Shown here piece by piece: positions 17,934 through 24,953 of a stretch of 34,583 nt of DNA; positions within the stretch are counted from its first letter, which is position 1; each line of letters begins with the position of its first letter. The position numbers and the translations under genes were made by a program. The DNA is from CAYVBJ01 sp964449075. GTDB lineage: Bacteria > Bacteroidota > Rhodothermia > Balneolales > Balneolaceae. Under the pieces are notes generated by a model, which was not told the DNA's origin, did no database searches, and saw nothing but the letters and a program-made list of their open reading frames with translations. The stretch is taken from NCBI GenBank assembly GCA_964449075.1, contig CAYVBJ010000033.1, positions 1 through 34,583 of the forward strand. The letters are read 5' to 3'.

Positions 17934-19091
17934 ATGTTTTCAGACAGACAAATTAAAGCTTTTCGCTCTTATAGGACTCCTTTTTATTTTTATGATATCG
18001 AACTTCTTGGCCGTACGATTGAGTCCGTAAAAGATTTTGGAGTTTCAAAAGGGTATCACATCCATTTCGCATTAAAGGCGAATAATAATACAAGAATTCT
18101 TGAATTTCTGAGAGATGCAGGCTTCGGGGCCGACTGCGTAAGCGGAAAGGAGATCGAAAAAGCGATTGAAACCGGTTTTGAACCTGGCAAGATTGCATTT
18201 GCTGGAGTCGGAAAAACGGATGAAGAGATCGAAACAGGACTCAGGCACGATATTTTCTCTTTCAACTGTGAATCGGTACAGGAAATAGAGGTTTTGAATG
18301 AGTTGGCAGGCAGGCACAATACGAATGCAAGAATCGCACTCCGTTTAAATCCTAACGTTCAGGCCAATACACATAAATATATCACCACCGGTTTGCACGA
18401 AAATAAGTTCGGAATTCCGGCCGATGATATTCCCGCCTTATTTGATCTGCTTCCTTATCTGAACAATGTTATAGTTACAGGCCTGCACTTTCATATCGGC
18501 TCTCAGATTCTGGACCTGGATACCTTCCGGAATCTCTCCGAAAGAGTAAACGAGCTTCAGAACAATTTTGAAGAAAACGGGATAATTCTTGGCCATATAA
18601 ATGTTGGCGGCGGACTCGGCATCGATTATGGTTCACCCGATAAAAACCCTATACCCGACTTTGAAACCTATTTCGGACTGTTTCAAAAAAACCTGCATCT
18701 CAGAAAAGACCAGGAACTTCATTTCGAGCTCGGCCGCAGCGTGGTGGGTCAGGCCGGAAACCTGGTTTCAAAGGTGCTGTTTACAAAAACGGGTAAAACA
18801 ACCAATTTTGCTATTCTGGATGCAGGTATGACCGAATTAATCCGTCCCGCACTTTACCAGGCTCAGCACCATGTGGACGTTTTGACAAGTCAAAAACCTT
18901 TAAAAAAATATGACGTGGTAGGCCCGATTTGCGAAACCTCCGACACATTCAGGAACGGTGTGTTACTCCCGGAAGTTGTAAGAGGCGATCTTGTGGCAAT
19001 AAGAAGCTGTGGCGCCTATGGGCAGGTTATGAGCAGCGACTATAACTTAAGAGAACGGGCCGCTACTCTCTATTCTGACGAAATTGAATAA
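17934..19091 (+). CDS. lysA: Diaminopimelate decarboxylase
   Basis: A 385-aa fold-type III PLP enzyme that removes CO2 from meso-diaminopimelate to make lysine, in the cytoplasm. Key residues are visible: PLP Lys48 in HFALKANNN, HFHIGSQ around His187, the Gly-rich GGGLGIDYG (225-233) for the PLP phosphate, Cys333-Glu334 in GPICETSD, and CGAYG with Tyr362. The usual EPGR segment reads ELGR at 265-268, a mild variation. Length is close to the short Bacteroidota form. The ATG at 17934 follows a good promoter. It stands apart from other lysine genes. Carboxynorspermidine decarboxylase is a less likely alternative because the Cys-Glu-x-x-Asp and HIGSQ motifs match LysA. Confidence 0.92.
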   Translation: MFSDRQIKAFRSYRTPFYFYDIELLGRTIESVKDFGVSKGYHIHFALKANNNTRILEFLRDAGFGADCVSGKEIEKAIETGFEPGKIAFAGVGKTDEEIETGLRHDIFSFNCESVQEIEVLNELAGRHNTNARIALRLNPNVQANTHKYITTGLHENKFGIPADDIPALFDLLPYLNNVIVTGLHFHIGSQILDLDTFRNLSERVNELQNNFEENGIILGHINVGGGLGIDYGSPDKNPIPDFETYFGLFQKNLHLRKDQELHFELGRSVVGQAGNLVSKVLFTKTGKTTNFAILDAGMTELIRPALYQAQHHVDVLTSQKPLKKYDVVGPICETSDTFRNGVLLPEVVRGDLVAIRSCGAYGQVMSSDYNLRERAATLYSDEIE

Positions 19092-19171
19092 GAGTGCATG
19101 AAATATATTTAAAAACGGTTCGTATGATTAGTAACAGAGTTTCCGTTCAGAGTAAATTTTACCTCAGGTAT

Positions 19172-19843
19172 ATGAAAATTTTTCTTCTCTTATTCTTTGC
19201 AGTTTTTTTATCAATACCTGATGCTTTAATCCTTGCACAGGATAATGGTGAATTTAAATTAGCGAGAATTAAATATGATGGCGGAGGTGATTGGTATAAT
19301 GATCCATCAGCGCTCTCAAATCTTATCAGGTTTACAAAACAGCATGTTCCGATCACCATCTCGGAATCGTACGATGATGTAGATATTGGCAGCTCTGATC
19401 TGCTCAATTACCCGTTTGCCATTATGACCGGCCACGGAACGATATCCACAACATCACGTGAAATTGAAAATCTTCGCTCTTGGCTTGATAATGGCGGGTT
19501 TCTCTATATTGATGATGATTACGGACTTGACGAACACGTCAGAGCCCTGGTAAAAAAGTTGTATCCCGAACAGGAGTTAATTGAGCTTCCTTTTGATCAT
19601 GAAATTTACAACCAGGTTTTTGAAATTGACGACGGGCTTCCGAAAATACATGAGCACGACGGGCTGCCGCCACAGGGGCTGGCACTCTTTCATCAGGGTA
19701 AAATGGTTATTTTTTATACCTACGAATCCAATTTATCAGATGCCTGGACAAATCCCGAGGTTCATAATCCGCCTCCCGTCTTACGCGAAGAAGCTCTTCG
19801 GATGGGAACAAATCTTTTGGTATATGCGCTTACTGCCATTTAA
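19172..19843 (+). CDS. Secreted DUF4159-domain protein
   Basis: A 223-aa protein with a cleavable signal peptide (MKIFLLLFFAVFLSIPDALILAQ) followed by one DUF4159 domain: FKLARIKYDGGGDWYNDP at the start, FAIMTGHG, GGFLYIDDDYG near the middle, and the C-terminal LREEALRMGTNLLVYALT. The domain resembles a glutamine-amidotransferase-like Rossmann fold, but no catalytic Cys is visible at a nucleophile elbow. The reading frame is open from a GTG at 19094; the ATG at 19172 is preferred because it starts the signal peptide directly. It follows lysA by 80 bp. Proteins of this family are often encoded near aerotolerance-type membrane operons, which are not seen here. Function unknown. Confidence 0.8.
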   Translation: MKIFLLLFFAVFLSIPDALILAQDNGEFKLARIKYDGGGDWYNDPSALSNLIRFTKQHVPITISESYDDVDIGSSDLLNYPFAIMTGHGTISTTSREIENLRSWLDNGGFLYIDDDYGLDEHVRALVKKLYPEQELIELPFDHEIYNQVFEIDDGLPKIHEHDGLPPQGLALFHQGKMVIFYTYESNLSDAWTNPEVHNPPPVLREEALRMGTNLLVYALTAI

Positions 19844-19910
19844 TTGTTTAACGGAACTTTGAAAGAAATAGCCCTGATTTTCTCGAATATTCAGAAGATC
19901 CATTAGTAAT

Positions 19911-19940
19911 AAAAATCAAAAATTTTAAAATTTTGATTTT
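19911..19940. repeat. AT-only inverted repeat (possible bidirectional terminator)
   Basis: AAAATCAAAAATTTT followed immediately by AAAATTTTGATTTT forms a near-perfect inverted repeat of about 14 bp per arm with one extra A, with T-rich sequence after it (up to 19953). It lies between the DUF4159 gene and rpiB, where a terminator or regulatory hairpin is plausible. The stem has only one G-C pair per arm, so its strength is uncertain. Confidence 0.4.
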
Positions 19941-20007
19941 GTAATTCATTTTTTCCTGACAGAATTTTTCGAGATATTTACAAAAATAGAAATATAATTT
20001 TTTTCGA

Positions 20008-20460
20008 ATGATCATACCTATAGCCAGTGATCACGCCGGATTTGAATCCAAAGAGATCACGAAAGAAATACTTCAAAATATGGGCCACATGCCTGTCGAT
20101 TTTGGCACACATTCAGATGATTCGGTTGATTACCCTGAATTTGCCGTTCAGGTGGCAAAAAAAGTAAATAATCACGAGTATGAATCGGGGATACTGATCT
20201 GCGGAAGCGGTCAGGGTATGTGTATGACTGCGAACAAATATCCAAACGTCAGGGCTGCACTTGCCTATTCGCCTCACGTGGCAGATCTTGCACGCAGGCA
20301 CAACAATGCCAACATCATCTGCCTTCCCGGCAGAGAATTGGATAAACCTGAAATAGAAAAAATCCTGGAAGCCTGGTTTGAAGCCGAATTTGAAGGCGGC
20401 CGTCATGAACGAAGGGTAAAAAAAATAAACACATTAACTTCAAAAAAAGATCAGAAATGA
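20008..20460 (+). CDS. rpiB: Ribose-5-phosphate isomerase B
   Basis: A 150-aa RpiB/LacAB-family sugar-phosphate isomerase that interconverts ribose-5-phosphate and ribulose-5-phosphate in the pentose phosphate pathway. The family signatures are SDHAGFESK (Asp8-His9), VDFGTHSDDSVDYPEFA, and the catalytic Cys65 in ILICGSGQGMCMTANK, followed by ARRHNNANIICLPGR. The length is standard. The stop overlaps the glyA start by four bases (ATGA, 20457-20460), so the two genes are translationally coupled. The ATG at 20008 follows an AT-rich leader. Confidence 0.95.
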   Translation: MIIPIASDHAGFESKEITKEILQNMGHMPVDFGTHSDDSVDYPEFAVQVAKKVNNHEYESGILICGSGQGMCMTANKYPNVRAALAYSPHVADLARRHNNANIICLPGRELDKPEIEKILEAWFEAEFEGGRHERRVKKINTLTSKKDQK

Positions 20461-21755
20461 AATCTTTGCGTGAGCAGGATCCGGATATTTTTTCATCCAT
20501 AGAAAAGGAAACTCAGCGGCAGAACCTTAATTTTGAGCTGATTGCTTCCGAAAACTTTGCTTCCAGGGCTGTTATTGAGGCAATGGGAACTGTATTAACA
20601 AACAAGTATGCCGAAGGATACCCCGGAAAACGCTACTACGGCGGCTGTGAATTTGTGGATGAAGTGGAAGAACTGGCCAGGGAACGTGCAAAAAAATTAT
20701 TCGGGGCCGACTACGCAAATGTGCAGCCGCATTCCGGAGCTTCTGCAAACGCTGCCGTTTATCTTGCATTTATGAACCCCGGAGAAACCCTTCTGGGCCT
20801 GAACCTCGCGCATGGCGGTCATCTAACACACGGTTCACCGGTCAATTTTTCCGGTATAACCTACCATCCTGAATTTTACGGAGTGGAAAAAGAGACCGGC
20901 CGTATTGATATGGATATGGTCCGGGATATGGCAAAAAAAGTAAATCCAAAACTGATCTCCATTGGAGCAAGCGCCTACCCCAGGGATTTTGATTACAAAG
21001 CTTTTCGGAGCATCGCTGATGAAACCGGGGCTTACCTCTGGATGGATATGGCTCATACCGCCGGTCTGATTGCAGCAGGTCTCTTAAACGATCCCCTGCC
21101 GCTATGCGACGTAATTACAACTACAACACATAAAACCCTTCGCGGACCGCGTGGCGGAATGATTTTAGTCGGAAATGACGGCGAAAACTCCCTTGGAGTA
21201 ACTGCAAGAAAATCCGGCAGAACCAAGAACTGGAGTGAAGTTCTCGATTCTGCAGTTTTCCCTGGCAGCCAGGGTGGTCCCCTGATGCACGTAATCGCTG
21301 CCAAAGCGGTTGCCTTTGAAGAAGCTTTACAACCCGGTTTCATTGACTATCAAAAACAGGTCCGGGCAAATGCAAAAGCGATGGCAGATTCATTTAAAAC
21401 CATGGGATATAACCTGGTTAGTGACGGCACCGATAACCATTTGATACTGGTTGATTTGAGAAATAAGGAGCTTACTGGTAAAGTGGCAGAAGAAACTCTT
21501 GATAAAGCATCTATCACGGTAAATAAAAATATGGTACCTTTCGATACAGAAAGCCCGTTTGTCACTTCCGGAATACGAATCGGTTCACCTGCACTGACAA
21601 CCCGTGGTTTTAAAGAAGATGAATTTAAACGTGTTGCGGAGTTAATAGACAGGGTATTGATGAATCTCACTGATGAGAAAATCATTCAGAGCACTCGTCA
21701 GGAAGTACACGAGATGTGTTCACGCCATCCGCTTTACGATTTTGTAACCGTATAA
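20457..21755 (+). CDS. glyA: Serine hydroxymethyltransferase
   Basis: A 432-aa PLP enzyme converting serine and tetrahydrofolate to glycine and 5,10-methylene-tetrahydrofolate, the main supply of one-carbon units. Seen are LIASENFAS (29-37), NKYAEGYPGKRYYGG (49-63), SGASANAAVY, the PLP Asp/His pair in LWMDMAHTAGLIAAG, and the Schiff-base Lys226 in TTTTHKTLRGPRGG. The C-terminal TSGIRIGSPALTTRG substrate-binding segment is present. The length is typical of bacterial GlyA. It overlaps rpiB by 4 bp and precedes tatC by 56 bp, a gene order that could form one transcript. Confidence 0.97.
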   Translation: MKSLREQDPDIFSSIEKETQRQNLNFELIASENFASRAVIEAMGTVLTNKYAEGYPGKRYYGGCEFVDEVEELARERAKKLFGADYANVQPHSGASANAAVYLAFMNPGETLLGLNLAHGGHLTHGSPVNFSGITYHPEFYGVEKETGRIDMDMVRDMAKKVNPKLISIGASAYPRDFDYKAFRSIADETGAYLWMDMAHTAGLIAAGLLNDPLPLCDVITTTTHKTLRGPRGGMILVGNDGENSLGVTARKSGRTKNWSEVLDSAVFPGSQGGPLMHVIAAKAVAFEEALQPGFIDYQKQVRANAKAMADSFKTMGYNLVSDGTDNHLILVDLRNKELTGKVAEETLDKASITVNKNMVPFDTESPFVTSGIRIGSPALTTRGFKEDEFKRVAELIDRVLMNLTDEKIIQSTRQEVHEMCSRHPLYDFVTV

Positions 21756-21811
21756 AATTTTTCAGTATCCGTTTATGATTCGATTTTTTTTAATTTTACC
21801 TGTTATAGCAA

Positions 21812-22672
21812 GTGAGTAGTTCCGATGAAAGTCGTGGCATAATGGGCGCAAACCCTCCCAAGGCCATTCCGCCTAAAAATGATCCCACCGCATCCATGTC
21901 TTTTCTGGACCACCTGGAAGAGTTGAGATGGCGGATTCTGAAAGGTTTACTCGGCCTGGTGGTTGGTGTTGTTGCTGCTATATTTTTTGCTGATTTCCTG
22001 ATTGATGAAGTTATTCTCGGTCCGGCAAGATCCGATTTCTTTATGTACCGGATTATGCCGATTGACGCGATCGACCTTTCACTGATATCCAGAAAATTAC
22101 CGGGACAGTTTTTTACATATTGGGGCACACTGATCATCATCGGGGCAATTTTGGGTTCACCTATCTTTATCTATCAAATCTGGGCATTTCTTGAACCTGC
22201 ACTCAAAAGCGGTGAAAAGTATAAAACCTATTTAAACGCCCTGTTTATAACATTTTTCTTTTTGCTCGGTGTCTCTTTCGGATATTTTATTCTCGTGCCT
22301 TTTGCCGTTCAGTTTTTTACCCAGTTCGTTATCGCTGAAGTTATCAGTAACGAATTTGATATCAATGAATATTTTACATCTGTTGCCATGTGGACAATGT
22401 CGTGTGGTATTTTGTTCCAGATACCTGTTATCAGTTATTACCTGTCCAAAATTGGTCTGCTTACTCCCCAGTTCATGGTTACATACCGGCGGCATGCTAT
22501 CATAACTGCTTTAATACTGGCTTCCATTTTAACTCCGCCTGATCCGATTTCACAGATAATGATTGCACTGCCACTGGTGGTTCTGTATCAGTTCTCCATA
22601 TTCCTGAGTAAAATAGCAGTGCGGAGAAGAAAGGAAGAATTTGAGGAGGCAATGTCAGATGCAGAATCATAA
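21812..22672 (+). CDS. tatC: Sec-independent (Tat) translocase subunit TatC
   Basis: A 286-aa inner-membrane protein with six membrane segments, the receptor for twin-arginine signal peptides in the Tat export pathway. Family motifs are MSFLDHLEELRWRILKG (about 29-45), GSPIFIYQIWAFLEPALKSGEK (first periplasmic/second helix region, with the conserved Glu residues), and ILTPPDPISQIMIALPLVVLYQ near the C-terminus. The N-terminus has about 28 extra polar residues. The frame starts with GTG at 21812; an in-frame ATG at 21842 is an alternative. No tatA/B gene is visible nearby. The downstream thioredoxin-fold lipoprotein gene overlaps its 3' end by 14 bp. Confidence 0.94.
   Translation: MSSSDESRGIMGANPPKAIPPKNDPTASMSFLDHLEELRWRILKGLLGLVVGVVAAIFFADFLIDEVILGPARSDFFMYRIMPIDAIDLSLISRKLPGQFFTYWGTLIIIGAILGSPIFIYQIWAFLEPALKSGEKYKTYLNALFITFFFLLGVSFGYFILVPFAVQFFTQFVIAEVISNEFDINEYFTSVAMWTMSCGILFQIPVISYYLSKIGLLTPQFMVTYRRHAIITALILASILTPPDPISQIMIALPLVVLYQFSIFLSKIAVRRRKEEFEEAMSDAES
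22644..22649 (+). promoter_or_regulatory. Strong Shine-Dalgarno before the redoxin lipoprotein gene
   Basis: AGGAGG lies 9 bp before the ATG at 22659, inside the 3' end of tatC. It decides the start against an upstream in-frame TTG (22641). Such a full Shine-Dalgarno is uncommon among the genes in this window. Confidence 0.6.
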
Positions 22673-23912
22673 AATAACAGAGTCTGATACCAGAAAAAAC
22701 AGAATCAGTCTGCTGCCGGTTTTGGTGATTCTGCCATTTATTTTTGCTTCCTGTTCAGAAACTCATGACCTGGATGGTAAGTGGCGAGCCGTTCTTAAAA
22801 GTCCCGGTGGCGATCTTGCATTTCCATTGATCATTCAACAGAAAGAAGATCAACTTTCAGCGTTTGCTGTTAACAGCAGCGATACCTCCTATTTTACTAA
22901 TATGTCAATTAATGGAAATACCATCCGTTTAACTTTTGATCACTATGACGCTGTGATTGCTGCGGACATCACACCATCAGATTTAATCGGAAACTGGACA
23001 CGCACTGCTGAAAATGGAAGCAAATCATCACTTGCTTTTGAAGCGGTTAAAAGTAATAAGCCCCGGTATTCAGTACCCTCACCGGAACAAAACAATTTTG
23101 ACGGCGAGTGGAACGTAACATTTGAAGATGAAGACGGTTTATTTCCGGCAACAGGTATATTCTACGGGGAAAATGGCATTCTGCATGGTACTTTTATGAC
23201 AGAAACCGGCGACTACCGGTTCCTTGAAGGAGTTTATAGTGATTCAACCTTTATACTCTCAACTTTTGACGGAACTCATGCTTTTTTATTCGATGCAAAA
23301 TTGAACCCGGATGGCGGTATGACTGGTAATTTTTGGTCACGTGACAGCTACCACGCCACGTTTTCAGCAAAAAAAGGAGAAAACACTCTTCGCAATCCTA
23401 TGGAGATGGCTGATAACTCTGTAATTGGCAGAAAGGTTACTTTTGCATTTAAAAACAGCGATGGCATTCTAATCTCAAATGAAGATGAAAAATTTCGTAA
23501 CAAGCCGCTTCTTGTTTATCTTTTCGGTTCATGGTGCCCGAATTGTGCAGATGAAGCTCATTTATTGCGGAGTCTTTATGAAGATTATAAAGATACAAAA
23601 CTTGAAATCGTGGGACTTGCATATGAGTTCACAGGAAATTTTGAAAGGGATGCCGTTATGGTTGAACGATATCGCAAAAGATTTGACATTCCATGGACGT
23701 TATTAATTGCAGGAACCAGTGACAAACAAGATGCCGCTGAAACTATTGATTTTCTCGATGAAGTAATATCATACCCTACAAGCATCTTTACTGATAGTAA
23801 ACATTCAATTAAATTTATTCACACAGGATTTAATGGTCCTGCAACAGGTCCTTATTACTATAATGAAATCGAACGATTTAAAAGAAGCCTTGATGAAATC
23901 ACAAAAAATTAA
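22659..23912 (+). CDS. Thioredoxin-fold lipoprotein with duplicated N-terminal beta domain (TlpA/ResA-like)
   Basis: A 417-aa predicted lipoprotein: signal peptide with lipobox IFASC (Cys32). Two similar beta-rich segments follow, about 37-135 (opening LDGKWRAVLK, closing GNWTR and FEA) and about 145-245 (opening FDGEWNVTFE, closing GNFWSR and FSA), which look like an internal duplication. The C-terminal domain (about 255-417) is a TlpA/ResA-like redoxin with the CxxC active site GSWCPNC (Cys293/Cys296) and a cis-Pro region ISYPTSIF. The expected role is periplasmic disulfide reduction or exchange. It overlaps tatC by 14 bp and the next lipoprotein by 20 bp, so export and folding genes are grouped. 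The role of the duplicated domain is unknown. Confidence 0.85.
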   Translation: MQNHKITESDTRKNRISLLPVLVILPFIFASCSETHDLDGKWRAVLKSPGGDLAFPLIIQQKEDQLSAFAVNSSDTSYFTNMSINGNTIRLTFDHYDAVIAADITPSDLIGNWTRTAENGSKSSLAFEAVKSNKPRYSVPSPEQNNFDGEWNVTFEDEDGLFPATGIFYGENGILHGTFMTETGDYRFLEGVYSDSTFILSTFDGTHAFLFDAKLNPDGGMTGNFWSRDSYHATFSAKKGENTLRNPMEMADNSVIGRKVTFAFKNSDGILISNEDEKFRNKPLLVYLFGSWCPNCADEAHLLRSLYEDYKDTKLEIVGLAYEFTGNFERDAVMVERYRKRFDIPWTLLIAGTSDKQDAAETIDFLDEVISYPTSIFTDSKHSIKFIHTGFNGPATGPYYYNEIERFKRSLDEITKN

Positions 23913-24393
23913 ACCGCTTTTTATCTCTGTTATCATATTAATTGCCTTCACGATTGGCTGCGGAGACGGCACTACCAATTTCAATTTACGTCCGCCCGAC
24001 TTATCAACTGTTCCGCCACCCATCGACACAACGAATGCAGAGCGAATTGAACTTCGCGACGGCCTGGTCTTTTATAGAATTGAAGAGGGCAGCGGCGAAT
24101 TTGAAGTTGTTCGTCGTGATAATATCCGGTGGCACTTTACACTCCGTACTGCTGACGGTGAAGTCATCAGAAGTTCCTATGCTGATGATAACACGACCCC
24201 CAGGGTCATTTCCGTTCAAAACTCAGAAACAGAAGGATTGCGAAGAGGAGTAGTTGGCATGAAAGAGGGTGAAGTCAGGGTGATTGTTGTTCCGCCCCCT
24301 CTCGGTTTTGAAAATGTATCTGTCGTCAATCCTGATGCTGAATTCAGAGAAGATACGCTTATCTACGATGTTGAGCTTTTTGAAATAATTTAA
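23893..24393 (+). CDS. FKBP-type peptidyl-prolyl isomerase-like lipoprotein
   Basis: A 166-aa predicted lipoprotein from ATG 23893: MKSQKIKPLFISVIILIAFTIGC with a lipobox Cys, then a proline-rich linker and one FKBP-like domain. Recognisable FKBP elements are the strand DGLVFYRIEEGSG, the central GLRRGVVGMKEGEVRVIVVPPPLGF and the C-terminal DTLIYDVELFEI. The aromatic and Asp residues of the rotamase pocket (Y-x-G, FDSS) are not conserved (WHFTLR, RSSY), so isomerase activity may be reduced; a chaperone-like role is possible. Upstream in-frame ATGs at 23833 and 23866 exist but would spoil the signal peptide. It overlaps the redoxin gene by 20 bp. Confidence 0.8.
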   Translation: MKSQKIKPLFISVIILIAFTIGCGDGTTNFNLRPPDLSTVPPPIDTTNAERIELRDGLVFYRIEEGSGEFEVVRRDNIRWHFTLRTADGEVIRSSYADDNTTPRVISVQNSETEGLRRGVVGMKEGEVRVIVVPPPLGFENVSVVNPDAEFREDTLIYDVELFEII

Positions 24394-24406
24394 CTTTTTA
24401 TATTTT

Positions 24407-24755
24407 TCAGGCTGTTTTAGAATCAAACGCAATTCCGTTTGGAAAATGGAGGTCTGTCTCTGCAATTGAGAAAGTTACACCGTCATAATATCCAACACTG
24501 CCGGTACCTCTGTAGAAGAATGTATCTATTGACCTTACAAACTTATCCCGTGATCGTCCGTCGATTGTAAAGTAAAAATGCTGTTCATCGAGCTGAATAT
24601 CCTCAGGCCCTGCAATACCTGTTATTGTTTTGCAATAACCTGAAAACATGTTTTCAGACTGGTAAAAAACCCCAGACTGTGCAGCCATCCCGATACAAAA
24701 AACCAGCAGCAGAGATAATAATGATAATCGCTGGGATCGTTATTCTTTTTCTCAC
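24407..24755 (-). pseudogene. Remnant of a paraoxonase/arylesterase-like (SMP-30 superfamily) gene
   Basis: Reading from a GTG at 24755, a membrane-anchor-like start (MRKRITIPAIIIIISAAGFL) runs in one frame to a stop; the following sequence GVFYQSENMFSGYCKTITG, GPEDIQLD, FYFTIDGRSRD and LHFPNGIAFDSKTA continues in another frame (open to the stop at 24407). The GPED, SSD-like and HPNGI pattern is that of the N-terminus of paraoxonase-type lactonases/arylesterases (usually about 350 aa). The last 200 or more residues are missing: the stop falls only 13 bp from the end of the FKBP gene. Two defects, a frameshift near the N-terminus and a C-terminal truncation, indicate a decaying gene. Alternatively, the 93-aa open frame alone could be a short secreted protein. 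Confidence 0.55.
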
Positions 24756-24953
24756 ATTATAAAGATACTGTCCAAACCGTCTGTTACAAGATTTTAAGTT
24801 TTATATTAATTAATTTGGAAAGAAATATCAGGTTATAAAAACGGCTGTATGTACTCTTACTTTTTTATCTCGTATAGACCTGATACGGAACCAAATTTAA
24901 AATAACTACATATTTATTTTCTAAACTGCCTCTACTGATCTACATATTTCTAA

